Below are positions 19,022-27,431 of a stretch of DNA of 64,000 nt, in pieces. How positions within the stretch are numbered: the stretch's first letter is position 1; each line of letters starts with the position of its first letter. The notes beneath the pieces are model-generated. The model saw only the letters and a program-made list of their open reading frames with translations. It had not been told where the DNA came from and made no database searches. The translations under genes and the position numbers were made by a program. Origin of the DNA: Comamonas testosteroni TK102 (GTDB lineage Bacteria; Pseudomonadota; Gammaproteobacteria; Burkholderiales; Burkholderiaceae_C); assembly GCF_000739375.1 (NCBI RefSeq), contig NZ_CP006704.1, forward strand, positions 620,001 through 684,000. The letters run 5' to 3'.

Positions 19022-19729
19022 ATGACAAGCGCCGCACCCCGCATCCTGCTGATTGAAGACGACGCCAGCATCCGCCGCTTTGTGCGCCTGGCACTGGAGG
19101 ACGAAGGCTGGCAGGTGTTCGAGTCCGAAACCGCCAGGCGCGGCCTGATCGAGGCCGCCAGCCGCCAGCCCGACGCGGTGGTGCTGGATCTGGGTCTGCC
19201 CGATGCCGATGGCAAGAGCGTGATTGCCGAGCTGCGTGGCTGGAGCCAGCTGCCGATTCTGGTCCTGTCCGCGCGCGAGCGGGAGGAGGAGAAGGTGGCG
19301 GCCCTGGACGCCGGTGCCGATGACTACCTGACCAAGCCCTTTGGCGTGCCCGAGCTGCTGGCCCGGCTGCGCGTGATGCTGCGCCGCCGTCAGCAGGCGT
19401 CGGCAGCAGACAAGCCCGGCAGCTGTGCGCGTTTCGGCACGGTGGTGGTGGATCTGGCGGCGCACGATGTCAGGCGTGACGGTGTGGCTGTTCACCTGAC
19501 GCCCATCGAGTTCCGTCTGCTGGCGACCCTGATTGTCGGCCAAGGCAAGGTGCTGACGCACCGCCAGCTGCTGCTGCAGGTCTGGGGGGCAGAATATCTG
19601 GACCGCCCACACTATCTGCGCGTGCACATGGCCAATCTGCGCCAGAAGATAGAGAGCGATCCGGCCCAGCCCCGGCATCTGGTAACCGAGTTGCAAGTCG
19701 GTTATCGCTTGGTGGGCCTCGAAGGCTGA
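19022..19729 (+). CDS. kdpE: Two-component response regulator KdpE (OmpR/PhoB type)
   Basis: This regulator activates the kdp operon when phosphorylated by KdpD. The 235-residue protein has a receiver domain (acidic pair E-D-D near 13-15, phospho-acceptor in V-V-L-D-L-G-L-P, K in D-Y-L-T-K-P-F) and a winged-helix DNA-binding domain with L-T-P-I-E-F-R-L-L and H-Y-L-R-V-H-M-A-N-L-R. An in-frame ATG at 18983 overlapping the kdpD stop would add 13 residues. ATG 19022 was preferred because it puts the receiver domain at the usual distance from the start. A strong -10 box for ahcY begins 7 bp after the stop. Confidence 0.94.
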   Translation: MTSAAPRILLIEDDASIRRFVRLALEDEGWQVFESETARRGLIEAASRQPDAVVLDLGLPDADGKSVIAELRGWSQLPILVLSAREREEEKVAALDAGADDYLTKPFGVPELLARLRVMLRRRQQASAADKPGSCARFGTVVVDLAAHDVRRDGVAVHLTPIEFRLLATLIVGQGKVLTHRQLLLQVWGAEYLDRPHYLRVHMANLRQKIESDPAQPRHLVTELQVGYRLVGLEG

Positions 19730-19735
19730 TTCCTT

Positions 19736-19741
19736 TATAAT
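19736..19741 (+). promoter_or_regulatory. Probable -10 box (TATAAT) for the ahcY transcript
   Basis: A perfect TATAAT lies just after kdpE and about 10 bp before the start of the SAH riboswitch, so the riboswitch would begin near the 5' end of the RNA. No good -35 box is seen at the normal distance (a TTGGTG lies 21 bp upstream). Confidence 0.6.
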
Positions 19742-19751
19742 CGCCGTCCAT

Positions 19752-19838
19752 CCGAGGAGCGTTGCAGCGTTCCCCAGCCAGCCATGAGCTGGTCTGCGCG
19801 GGGCGTGAGGCTCGGATTTCATCCCGCAACGACGCTCG
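19752..19838 (+). promoter_or_regulatory. SAH riboswitch (S-adenosylhomocysteine sensor) upstream of ahcY
   Basis: The leader carries the conserved pieces of the SAH riboswitch in order: CCGAGGAGCGTTGCAGC at 19752, an internal hairpin (CCAGCC...), the block GTGAGGCTCGG at 19805, and GCAACGACGCTC at 19827, which can pair back with GAGCGTTGC. CCGAG pairs with CTCGG to close the main stem. This class turns genes on when S-adenosylhomocysteine builds up and is known before ahcY in proteobacteria. ahcY starts about 80 bp downstream. Confidence 0.9.
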
Positions 19839-19919
19839 CCCACGCTTTCTGTGCGGTGAGCCGGTTCATTCCCCCTCTGCTGCAGAACGTGGTTTTTCAT
19901 TCAAGATTTGGAGAAAACC

Positions 19920-21350
19920 ATGAACGCTGCCGTGCGCTTCAACCCCGCTGATTCGGCCATTACCGATATTTCCCTGGCTGCCTGGGGCCGCAAGGAAATC
20001 AGGATCGCCGAAACCGAAATGCCCGGTCTGATGGCCGTGCGCGAGGAGTTCGCTGCTGCCCAGCCCCTGAAGGGCGCGCGCATCACCGGCTCGCTGCACA
20101 TGACCATCCAGACCGCCGTGCTGATCGAGACACTGACGGCTCTGGGCGCGCAAGTGCGCTGGGCCTCGTGCAACATCTTCTCGACCCAGGACCACGCTGC
20201 TGCCGCCATCGCCGAAACCGGCGTGCCTGTTTACGCCATCAAGGGCGAGTCGCTGGAAGACTACTGGAACTACACGCACAACATCTTTGAATTCGGCGCC
20301 AAGGGCACCGAAGGCGAAGGCCCCAACATGATCCTGGATGACGGCGGCGACGCCACCATGCTCATGCACCTGGGCAAGCGCGCCGAGCAGGATCTGTCCG
20401 TGCTGGCCAACCCCACTTCGGAAGAAGAGCGCATCGTCTTCGCCGCCATCAAGGCCAAGCTGGCCGTGGACTCCACCTGGTACAGCCGCAAGTCGGCCCA
20501 GATCATGGGCGTGACCGAAGAGACCACTACCGGTGTGCACCGCCTCAACGAAATGTCGGCCAAGGGCACGCTGCTGTTCCGCGCCATCAACGTCAACGAC
20601 TCGGTGACCAAGTCCAAGTTCGACAACCTGTACGGCTGCCGCGAATCGCTGGTGGACGGCATCAAGCGCGCCACCGACGTGATGATCGCCGGCAAGGTGG
20701 CTTGCGTGGCCGGCTACGGCGACGTGGGCAAGGGCTCCGCCCAGGCGCTGCGCGCGCTGTCGGCCCAGGTCTGGGTGACCGAGATCGACCCCATCAACGC
20801 CCTGCAGGCCGCCATGGAAGGCTATCGTGTAGTGACCATGGAATACGCTGCCGACAAGGCCGATATCTTCGTGACCACCACCGGCAACAAGGACATCATC
20901 CGTCACGAGCACATGGTTGCCATGAAGGATCAGGCCATCGTCTGCAACATCGGTCACTTCGACAACGAAATCGATGTGGCTTCGATCGAGAAGTACAAGT
21001 GGGAAGAAGTGAAGCCCCAGGTGGACCAGATCGAGTTCCCCGACGGCAAGAAGATCACCCTGCTGGCCAAGGGCCGTCTGGTGAACCTGGGCTGCGCCAC
21101 TGGCCACCCCAGCTTTGTGATGTCCAACTCCTTCGCCAACCAGACCCTGGCGCAGATCGAGCTGTTCACCCGCCCCGACGCCTACGAAGTGGGCAAGGTC
21201 TATGTGCTGCCCAAGATCCTGGACGAAAAGGTCGCCCGCCTGCATCTGAAGAAGGTCGGCGCCATGCTGACCGAACTGAGCGACGAGCAAGCTGCCTATA
21301 TCGGCGTGAGCAAGCAAGGCCCTTACAAGCCTGAAACGTATCGCTATTAA
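19920..21350 (+). CDS. ahcY: Adenosylhomocysteinase
   Basis: This enzyme splits S-adenosylhomocysteine into adenosine and homocysteine, relieving product inhibition of methyltransferases. The 476-residue length fits the bacterial form with the extra insert of about 40 residues. Visible motifs: N-terminal substrate region with D-D-G-G-D-A-T, the NAD-binding [12 protein letters not shown] (about 264-275), the [10 protein letters not shown] segment, and the C-terminal K-P-E-T-Y-R-Y. ATG 19920 follows TTGGAGAAAACC. It is controlled by the SAH riboswitch upstream, and the TlyA-like and metF genes follow in the same direction. Confidence 0.97.
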   Translation: MNAAVRFNPADSAITDISLAAWGRKEIRIAETEMPGLMAVREEFAAAQPLKGARITGSLHMTIQTAVLIETLTALGAQVRWASCNIFSTQDHAAAAIAETGVPVYAIKGESLEDYWNYTHNIFEFGAKGTEGEGPNMILDDGGDATMLMHLGKRAEQDLSVLANPTSEEERIVFAAIKAKLAVDSTWYSRKSAQIMGVTEETTTGVHRLNEMSAKGTLLFRAINVNDSVTKSKFDNLYGCRESLVDGIKRATDVMIAGKVACVAGYGDVGKGSAQALRALSAQVWVTEIDPINALQAAMEGYRVVTMEYAADKADIFVTTTGNKDIIRHEHMVAMKDQAIVCNIGHFDNEIDVASIEKYKWEEVKPQVDQIEFPDGKKITLLAKGRLVNLGCATGHPSFVMSNSFANQTLAQIELFTRPDAYEVGKVYVLPKILDEKVARLHLKKVGAMLTELSDEQAAYIGVSKQGPYKPETYRY

Positions 21351-21351
21351 T

Positions 21352-21470
21352 AGCACCCCCTGAGGCGCTTTGCGCCTTCCCCCTCTCTCTACGCGCTGCG
21401 CGCTAGGGGAGGGGGACGACAGCTTTGCTGCGCGGCGGCGCTTGCTCGCTGTCACTTTGCTAGGCTCTGC
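21352..21470. repeat. Dispersed intergenic repeat (CCCCTGAGGCGCTT family), copy 2
   Basis: The sequence right after ahcY begins CACCCCCTGAGGCGCTTTG and continues through GCGCCTTCCCCCTCTCT and GGGGGACGACAG. It shares head and blocks with the copy at 7140-7249 (opposite orientation) and with the tandem array at 3943-4335. An 84-bp palindromic element follows about 35 bp later, so the 309-bp gap before the next gene is mostly repeats. Confidence 0.7.
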
Positions 21471-21503
21471 CAGTATTAGTGAGCGGCTGTCGTGGTTTAA
21501 ATT

Positions 21504-21587
21504 TAATAGCTGCTTGCGCACGTCATATATAGATTTCAGATGAATATTTATCTGAAATCAAGCTGTATCAAGCGAAAACAGCTATCT
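21504..21587. repeat. 84-bp palindromic dispersed element, copy 2
   Basis: Arms AATAGCTGCTTGCGC and AAGCGAAAACAGCTAT surround a centre with GATTTCAGAT and ATCTGAAATC, an inverted repeat. It lies in the leader of the TlyA-like gene and is open in that gene's frame, which is why an upstream in-frame ATG exists at 21540. Confidence 0.7.
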
Positions 21588-21659
21588 AAAAAGATTTCTT
21601 TTGCCCGCTGCACCTTTGTGCAGCGCCTGGCGCCGGTTTATTTCAAAGGAAGCGACGCT

Positions 21660-22856
21660 ATGCGCGCAGATGTTTTTCTGGTTGAAGCAGGTCATGCTGC
21701 CACCCGTTCCCAGGCCCAGCGCCTGATCGCCTCGGGTGTGGAGTGGCGCCTGACGCCGCTGGCGCCTTGGAAGAAAGTGGCCAAGAACGGCGATGACATT
21801 CCTGCCGGTGCCGAGCTGCAACTGCTGGACGCCGCCGAGGCCAAATACATCTCGCGCGGCGGGCTCAAGCTCGAGGGCGCGCTGGCCGCGACTGGCCTGA
21901 GCGTCAAGGGCTTGCGCTGTCTGGATGTGGGCCAGAGCACGGGCGGTTTCACCGATTGCCTGCTGCAGGCCGGTGCGACCCAGGTCATCGGCCTCGACGT
22001 GGGCCACGGCCAGCTGCACGAGCGCCTGAAGAATGACGAACGCGTGGTCTGCGTCGAGGGCTTCAATGCCCGCGCGCTAACGCCCGAGCTGCTGGAGAAG
22101 GCCTGCGACGAGGCGCTGTGCGAAGTCATCGAGGAAGAAGAGGACAACGACACCCAGCCCGTCGCCCCCTATGCCTGGATGCGCAACGGCGGTCAGGTCG
22201 ATGAGGACTATGACGACAGCGACGATGCCAAGGAGCAGGATGTCGAGAGCTTCAAGGCCGAGCGCGCCGCCAAGGCCAAGGCCCGGGCCGAAGGTCTGGC
22301 TCCGGTGGAACTGCGCCGCAAGCCCGGCACCGAGAATATCGACATCAGCCCGGCTTTCGATTTCGTGACCGGCGATCTGTCCTTTATCTCGCTGACCCTG
22401 GTGCTGCCTGCTGTGGTGCAGCTGCTCAAGCCCCATGGCCAGTTGCTGATGCTGGTCAAGCCCCAGTTCGAGCTGCAGCCCGGCCAGATCGGCAAGGGCG
22501 GCATCGTGCGCGACACGGCCTTGTACGCCGAGGTCGAAAAGCGCATTCGCGACTGCCTCGGCGATCTGGGGCTGAGCGTCAAGCAATGGCTGGATTCGCC
22601 CATAGAAGGCGGCGACGGCAATCACGAATTCTTCGTCTGGGCCCAGCAGGGCGCTGAAGTCAAGGCTCCGGCCCCCGTCGTTGTCGACGAAGAGGCTGCG
22701 GCCAGGCCGGCCGTCAAGGCGGCCGCCAAGCGCCCTTCGCGTGCCGACATCAAGGCCCAGCGCGCCAAGCAGGAGCTGTATGAAGACCCCGAGGTGGCCA
22801 GCTTCGGCCAGCCCGGCCCGGCCCGCAGCAAGCAGAAAAAGCGAAACGAGCGCTGA
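21660..22856 (+). CDS. TlyA-family RNA methyltransferase with a long acidic insertion
   Basis: The protein is an S4-domain plus Rossmann-fold methyltransferase of the TlyA/hemolysin A family, which 2'-O-methylates rRNA in studied members. The S4 domain (about 1-60) starts M-R-A-D-V-F-L-V-E. SAM-binding D-V-G-Q-S-T-G-G-F-T-D is at about 88-98, with L-D-V-G-H-G-Q-L and L-V-K-P-Q-F-E further on. At 398 residues it is much longer than the usual 245-275: about 75 residues (150-225), very acidic then Ala/Lys-rich, interrupt the fold before D-F-V-T-G-D-L-S-F-I, and a basic tail of about 65 residues ends in K-Q-K-K-R-N-E-R. ATG 21660 follows AAAGGAAG. It lies between ahcY and metF. Confidence 0.85.
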   Translation: MRADVFLVEAGHAATRSQAQRLIASGVEWRLTPLAPWKKVAKNGDDIPAGAELQLLDAAEAKYISRGGLKLEGALAATGLSVKGLRCLDVGQSTGGFTDCLLQAGATQVIGLDVGHGQLHERLKNDERVVCVEGFNARALTPELLEKACDEALCEVIEEEEDNDTQPVAPYAWMRNGGQVDEDYDDSDDAKEQDVESFKAERAAKAKARAEGLAPVELRRKPGTENIDISPAFDFVTGDLSFISLTLVLPAVVQLLKPHGQLLMLVKPQFELQPGQIGKGGIVRDTALYAEVEKRIRDCLGDLGLSVKQWLDSPIEGGDGNHEFFVWAQQGAEVKAPAPVVVDEEAAARPAVKAAAKRPSRADIKAQRAKQELYEDPEVASFGQPGPARSKQKKRNER

Positions 22857-22973
22857 GCAAAAGGCGCCACGAGCGTTGAGTAGAAAGCGCAAGCCGCGCT
22901 GAGCACAAGAGCGTGGCGGGTACCGAGCCTTCGGCGCCCGCCCATGACCCAGGATTCAGAGACATAGACCGCC

Positions 22974-23801
22974 ATGAGCTTTCCCGTCAGCTTCGAGTTT
23001 TTCCCCACCAAGACGCCCGAAGGCGCTGCCAAGCATGTGGGCGTGCGCCAGGCCCTGTATGCGCGCAAGCCCGAGTTCTGCTCCGTGACCTACGGCGCGG
23101 GCGGCTCCACCCAGGCCGGCACCTTCACCATGGTGCGCGACATCCAGAACGAGGGCGTGGGCGCGGCCTCGCACTTTTCCTGCATCGGCGCCACGCATGA
23201 AAAAGTGCGTGCCGAGCTGAACGAACTCAAGGCCATGGGCGTCAAGCGCATCGTCGCCTTGCGCGGCGACCTGCCCAGCGGCTACGGCCTGGGCGGCGAG
23301 TTCCAGTACGCCAGCGATCTGGTGGCTTTCGTGCGTCAGGAGTTCGGCGACTGGTTTCACATCGAAGTTGCCGCCTATCCCGAAACTCACCCTCAAGCAA
23401 AGTCCCCTCGCAGCGATCTGGACGCATTTGTTGCTAAAGTGCGCGCTGGTGCAGATTCCGCCATCACGCAATACTTCTACAATGCCGACGCATACATGCG
23501 CTTTGTCGATGAGGTGAGGGCTCTGGGGCTCGACGTGCCGGTCGTGCCAGGAATCATGCCGATTACCAGCTCTACACAGCTGATGCGCTTCTCGGATGCA
23601 TGTGGTGCCGAGATTCCGCGCTGGATTCGTCTGCGTCTGCAGGCGTTCGGAGATGACACCGCTTCCATTCGTGCGTTCGGTCTGGATGTCGTGACTCATC
23701 TATGCGAGCAGTTGCGCAGCCAGGGGGCTCCCGGGCTGCACTTCTATACGATGAACCAGAGCGTCGCCACTCTGGAGATCTGCGACCGTCTGGGTCTGTA
23801 A
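22974..23801 (+). CDS. metF: Methylenetetrahydrofolate reductase [NAD(P)H]
   Basis: MetF reduces methylene-THF to methyl-THF, the methyl donor for remaking methionine from homocysteine. The 275-residue TIM-barrel protein carries F-E-F-F-P at the start, V-T-Y-G-A-G-G-S-T (about 38-46), the flavin-contact R-G-D-L-P (about 97-101) and A-A-Y-P-E-T-H. It completes a methyl-cycle group with ahcY upstream and may share the SAH-riboswitch transcript, though two repeat elements and a TlyA-like gene lie between. It is slightly shorter than E. coli MetF (296), as is common. Confidence 0.96.
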   Translation: MSFPVSFEFFPTKTPEGAAKHVGVRQALYARKPEFCSVTYGAGGSTQAGTFTMVRDIQNEGVGAASHFSCIGATHEKVRAELNELKAMGVKRIVALRGDLPSGYGLGGEFQYASDLVAFVRQEFGDWFHIEVAAYPETHPQAKSPRSDLDAFVAKVRAGADSAITQYFYNADAYMRFVDEVRALGLDVPVVPGIMPITSSTQLMRFSDACGAEIPRWIRLRLQAFGDDTASIRAFGLDVVTHLCEQLRSQGAPGLHFYTMNQSVATLEICDRLGL

Positions 23802-23874
23802 GCCAAAAGCTTGCCGGCCGCGAGGCGGCCGGTCTTGGGCGGCTCTCACTTGAGCTTTCAAGGAGATTGCGCCC

Positions 23875-24618
23875 GTGCAACCGAAATTTTGGCGCTTGCG
23901 TTGTTGTCAGTGGATAGGTCTTGCCGTCGTTACCGCGACCATGGCGGGCTGTGCTCCACTGCCGGAAAAGCCCGAGGAACAGGCCCCCGTCGCTCAGAGC
24001 CAGCCCCGAAAAAAGGGCGCGCAGCCCACGGTCTCCGCCCCGCTGCTTCCCGATGCCTATGCGCGCAGCAACTATCGCGACAAAGGTCTGGGCGTCAAGG
24101 CCAACAAGCCTGCGGATGCCGACAAGGCAGATCTGCCCGAAGACAGCAACAAGTACGAACTGAGCCCTCCACGTGAAAGCGACCAGGCGGGCCTGGCTTC
24201 CTGGTATGGCGAGCAGTTCCATGGCCGCAAGACGGCCAGCGGCGAACGCTTTGACAGCATGGACATGACGGCAGCGCACAAGACCCTGCCTTTCGGGACG
24301 CGTGTCTGCGTGCGCAGCTCCGTGACCGGCAAGAGCGTGGTGGTGCGTATCAATGACCGCGGCCCCTTCGCGCCCGGTCGCGTCATCGACCTGAGCAAGG
24401 CCGCAGCCCAGGAACTGGGCATGCTGGGTCTGGGCATCAAGCCTGTAGAGCTGTGGCAGCTGGAGGCCGATGAGGACGAGTGCCCGGCCACGCTCAATGC
24501 GTCGAGCCGAAAGCGTCACCCCAGCGTGGCGCAGGGCGCTGCCGCCGCCAAGACGCGCGCGGCGTCCGCGAAGCAGCCCACGCGCAAGGTGTCACATACC
24601 GCCAAGCGCAAGCGCTGA
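23875..24618 (+). CDS. RlpA-family septal lipoprotein (double-psi beta-barrel)
   Basis: RlpA proteins are outer-membrane lipoproteins, and some are lytic transglycosylases acting on stem-peptide-free glycan at the septum. The start is GTG 23875 with AAGGAGATT upstream. A signal sequence ends in a lipobox-like T-M-A-G-C (Cys at about 25). The RlpA core spans about 102-200 with A-S-W-Y-G-E-x-F-H-G-R-K-T-A-S-G-E and the N-D-R-G-P-F segment that carries the catalytic Asp in RlpA. A basic Ala/Lys/Arg tail follows. There is no SPOR domain, so septal targeting by that route is not expected. Gene length is 247 codons. Confidence 0.85.
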   Translation: MQPKFWRLRCCQWIGLAVVTATMAGCAPLPEKPEEQAPVAQSQPRKKGAQPTVSAPLLPDAYARSNYRDKGLGVKANKPADADKADLPEDSNKYELSPPRESDQAGLASWYGEQFHGRKTASGERFDSMDMTAAHKTLPFGTRVCVRSSVTGKSVVVRINDRGPFAPGRVIDLSKAAAQELGMLGLGIKPVELWQLEADEDECPATLNASSRKRHPSVAQGAAAAKTRAASAKQPTRKVSHTAKRKR

Positions 24619-24711
24619 ACCATTATTGCTGGTTGAGGGCGGCGCGCCGCCTGCAAAGCTGGTGCGCCTGGACTGCAGAGGGCCGGCAAGGGCCGACCCG
24701 CAGCCGCGCAA

Positions 24712-25578
24712 TCAGCCGCCAGACTCCAGCGTGAATCCTGCGTTGCTGTCCTGACCCAGCAGCTTGACCAGCTGCGGCATGGCGGGCTTGAGCTGATCCT
24801 TGAGATTGAACGGCGGGTTGATCAGGAACATGCCGCTGGCGGGCAGGCCGCCGCGCTCGGAGGTCTTGTTGCTCTTGACCGTGAGCGTGGCATGCAGCCA
24901 GCTCTTGCCGGCCTTGGTGGTCATGGTCTTGAGCCGCTTGGGCAGATCATGGGCATCCGGGCGCGGGATGATGGGGTACCAGACGGCGTAAGTGCCTGTG
25001 GGAAAGCGCTTGAGGCTGTCCGCCACCATATCCAGCACGCGGCCGTAGTCCGTCTTCAATTCGTAGCTCGGATCGCAGAGCAGCAATGCGCGGCGCGAGG
25101 GCGGAGGCAGGAATTTCTTCACGCCTTCGAAGCCATCCTCGTGCAGGATGGCGACCTGGCGCCTGACTTCCAGCTGGGCCATGTTGCCGGTCAGCGAGCG
25201 CATGTCCGTGGGGTGTAGCTCGAAGGCCTTGAGGCGGTCATGGCCGCGCAGCAGCGCCTGGGAGATGAAGGGCGAGCCGGGGTAGTTGCGGATGGCATTG
25301 CCCTGGTTGAAGCGGCGCACCATCTGCAGATAGTCCTGCAGCACTGGGGCCAGCTCGGCCTCCTTGGCGGCAGCCAGGCGCAGCACGCCTTCTTCGGCCT
25401 CGCCGCTCTTGCTGGCGTAGTCACCGTCCAGGCGGTACAGGCCGGCTCCGCCGTGGGTGTCGAGCACCGTCAGCGCAGCCTCTTTTTGCGTGAGGTATTG
25501 CACGGTGGCAATCAGAACGGTGTGCTTGAGCACATCGGCGTGATTGCCTGCATGGAAGGCGTGGCGGTAACTGAACAT
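24712..25578 (-). CDS. rlmJ: 23S rRNA (adenine(2030)-N(6))-methyltransferase RlmJ
   Basis: RlmJ methylates A2030 of 23S rRNA. The 288-residue protein starts M-F-S-Y-R-H-A-F-H-A-G-N-H-A-D-V-L-K, which is diagnostic of the family. The SAM site D-T-H-G-G-A-G (about 41-47) and the N6-adenine methyltransferase motif, here D-P-S-Y-E (about 163-167; E. coli has D-P-P-Y-E), are present. ATG 25578 was chosen over an upstream in-frame ATG at 25605 because family members begin at this MFSYRHAFHAGNH block. It converges on the rlpA-like gene. Confidence 0.94.
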   Translation of the reverse strand: MFSYRHAFHAGNHADVLKHTVLIATVQYLTQKEAALTVLDTHGGAGLYRLDGDYASKSGEAEEGVLRLAAAKEAELAPVLQDYLQMVRRFNQGNAIRNYPGSPFISQALLRGHDRLKAFELHPTDMRSLTGNMAQLEVRRQVAILHEDGFEGVKKFLPPPSRRALLLCDPSYELKTDYGRVLDMVADSLKRFPTGTYAVWYPIIPRPDAHDLPKRLKTMTTKAGKSWLHATLTVKSNKTSERGGLPASGMFLINPPFNLKDQLKPAMPQLVKLLGQDSNAGFTLESGG

Positions 25579-25910
25579 AGAGATGGATGGTAACCAGCAG
25601 GGCAAGAGGGGAACAGCACTTTTTACCCTGTGGTCTTTAAAGGCTGTCGGCGCCTGGGTGCAGAGGGAGAAACAGGCGCTAGGGGCTGTTTCACAACAGG
25701 CTGCTGCACGAAAACACGCAGATTCTGGCGTTTTTGTATAATGGCGGGCTTCGCAGCGATTTTATGGTTCCCGCGGCGAAGGCTTGGGCCAAGTTTAAAT
25801 GGGTCCGAGTAACCCCGCCTAAGAGGCTTCCTTTAAAAGACCTGTCTTTTTCAAGAAGAAGCACCGACCGCGGAAAAGGGACCGCCAAACCCTCTTGAAA
25901 GAGAAAACTC
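25579..25910 (+). promoter_or_regulatory. rplM-rpsI promoter and leader region
   Basis: This 332-bp gap lies between rlmJ (minus) and rplM (plus). A perfect TATAAT at 25737-25742 is the likely -10 of the ribosomal protein operon, with no clear -35 box. That gives a leader of roughly 160 nt. The leader has GC-rich segments (CCGCGGCGAAGG, ACCGCGGAAAAGGGACC) that could fold, and ends with the site GAAAGAGAAAACTC before ATG. Ribosomal protein leaders often bind their own product, but I cannot identify a known motif here. Confidence 0.5.
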
Positions 25911-26339
25911 ATGTCTACATTCAGCGCAAAGCCCGCTGAGGTGCAACACGAGTGGTTTGTGATTGACGCCACCGATAAGGTGCTCGGACGTGTCGCCAGC
26001 GAAGTGGCACTCCGTCTGCGCGGCAAGCACAAGGCCATTTACACACCTCACGTTGACACCGGTGACTACATCGTCATCATCAACGCCTCCAAGCTCAAGG
26101 TCACTGGTACCAAGAACCTGGACAAGGTGTACTACCGTCACTCCGGTTTCCCCGGTGGCATCACTGCTACCAACTTCCGCGACCTGCAAGCCAAGTTCCC
26201 TGGCCGTGCTCTCGAGAAGGCCGTCAAGGGCATGCTGCCCAAGGGTCCTCTGGGCTACGCCATGATCAAGAAGCTGAAGGTTTACGGCGGTGCTGAGCAC
26301 CCCCATACCGCACAGCAGCCTAAGGCTCTGGAAATCTAA
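25911..26339 (+). CDS. rplM: 50S ribosomal protein L13
   Basis: L13 is an early-assembly protein of the large ribosomal subunit. The 142-residue length is exactly typical. Signature features include [13 protein letters not shown] (about 14-26), the G-D-Y-I-V-I-I-N-A segment and the M-L-P-K-G-P-L-G motif (about 110-117). It is followed 10 bp later by rpsI, the universal pairing. Confidence 0.98.
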   Translation: MSTFSAKPAEVQHEWFVIDATDKVLGRVASEVALRLRGKHKAIYTPHVDTGDYIVIINASKLKVTGTKNLDKVYYRHSGFPGGITATNFRDLQAKFPGRALEKAVKGMLPKGPLGYAMIKKLKVYGGAEHPHTAQQPKALEI

Positions 26340-26349
26340 GGAGACCTAG

Positions 26350-26742
26350 ATGATTGGTGATTGGAACAATGGCACAGGCCGTCGCAAGTCCAGCGTCGCT
26401 CGCGTGTTTCTGAAGAAGGGCTCCGGCAAGATTACTGTGAATGGCAAGGACATTCAGCAGTACTTCGGTCGCGAAACCTCCATCATGATCGCAAAGCAAC
26501 CCCTGGTTCTGACTGAGAACCTGGAGACTTTCGACATTCAAGTGAACGTCCATGGCGGCGGCGAATCCGGTCAAGCCGGTGCAACCCGTCACGGCATCAC
26601 CCGTGCCCTGATCGACTATGACGCAGCTCTGAAGCCTGCACTGAGCCAAGCCGGCTTCGTGACTCGCGACGCTCGTGAAGTCGAACGTAAGAAGGTCGGT
26701 CTGCACTCCGCACGCCGCGCCAAGCAGTTCTCGAAGCGTTAA
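26350..26742 (+). CDS. rpsI: 30S ribosomal protein S9
   Basis: S9 is a small-subunit protein whose C-terminal tail reaches the P-site tRNA. The 130 residues show the N-terminal [10 protein letters not shown], the [10 protein letters not shown] motif, and the basic C-terminus ending in K-Q-F-S-K-R. A good AAGGAGACCT site precedes the ATG. Two hairpins after the stop close the operon. Confidence 0.98.
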   Translation: MIGDWNNGTGRRKSSVARVFLKKGSGKITVNGKDIQQYFGRETSIMIAKQPLVLTENLETFDIQVNVHGGGESGQAGATRHGITRALIDYDAALKPALSQAGFVTRDAREVERKKVGLHSARRAKQFSKR

Positions 26743-26759
26743 TCCGTTTCGCCTGCAGG

Positions 26760-26821
26760 AAAGACTCTTCGGAGTCTTTTCAGAAAAAGCCGCCTCGAAT
26801 GCAAATTCCTGGCGGTTTTTT
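26760..26821 (+). terminator. Tandem terminators after rpsI
   Basis: The first hairpin is AAAGACTC-TTCG-GAGTCTTT (26760-26779), an 8-bp stem closed by a stable UUCG loop. The second pairs AAAAGCCGCC (about 26785-26794) with GGCGGTTTTTT (26811-26821), giving a stem and a T run. Together they form a strong stop for the rplM-rpsI operon. Confidence 0.8.
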
Positions 26822-26953
26822 CATGGGCGGCCGCAGCCTTGTCCAGCGCTTGCGCAAAGCCCCCACTTGCACTGGCGACAAAGAGATACGGCCGGTATTC
26901 CCGAGCCCCTTGCTGTACCATTTCAGGCAATCAAGAAACTACGGAGTAATGCC

Positions 26954-27319
26954 ATGAGCGCCGTTGCTGAAACCACGACCACCGAAATGCCTTCCCCCAT
27001 CGTCTTCACCGACAGCGCTGCTGCGAAGGTGGCCGATCTGATTGCCGAAGAAGGCAATCCCGATCTGAAGCTGCGCGTTTTTGTGCAAGGTGGTGGCTGC
27101 TCCGGTTTCCAGTACGGTTTCACCTTCGACGAGATCACCAACGACGACGACACCACCATGACCAAGAACGGTGTCTCGCTGCTGATCGACTCCATGAGCT
27201 ATCAGTATCTGGTGGGCGCCGAGATCGACTACAAGGAAGATCTGCAAGGCGCCCAGTTCGTGATCAAGAACCCCAATGCCTCGACCACCTGCGGTTGCGG
27301 CTCCAGCTTCTCGGTCTGA
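26954..27319 (+). CDS. erpA: Iron-sulfur cluster insertion protein ErpA
   Basis: ErpA is an A-type carrier that delivers Fe-S clusters to apoproteins, including those of isoprenoid synthesis. The 121-residue protein has the three conserved cysteines in G-G-C-S-G-F-Q-Y (about residue 48) and the C-terminal [11 protein letters not shown] 26954 follows GGAGTAATGCC. The reading frame stays open upstream into rpsI, but that sequence is not protein-like. It is a single gene with a terminator downstream. Confidence 0.96.
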   Translation: MSAVAETTTTEMPSPIVFTDSAAAKVADLIAEEGNPDLKLRVFVQGGGCSGFQYGFTFDEITNDDDTTMTKNGVSLLIDSMSYQYLVGAEIDYKEDLQGAQFVIKNPNASTTCGCGSSFSV

Positions 27320-27373
27320 GTCGAATGATTGTCTGCGCGCCGGCCGTTCTGGTCTGGCGTTCGCATATTGCTT

Positions 27374-27400
27374 AAGCCGCTGCGAGTCAGCGGCTTTTTT
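27374..27400 (+). terminator. Rho-independent terminator after erpA
   Basis: A 9-bp perfect stem (AAGCCGCTG / CAGCGGCTT) with loop CGAGT is followed by four more T, 54 bp after the erpA stop. Confidence 0.88.
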
Positions 27401-27431
27401 ATTGCCGTGTCGCCTTGTTCCGGAGCTGCCC

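Noticed and set aside
21540..21659. Upstream in-frame extension of the TlyA-like protein
   Set aside because: The extra 40 codons read through a palindromic repeat. The ATG at 21660 has a ribosome-binding site and matches the family N-terminus.
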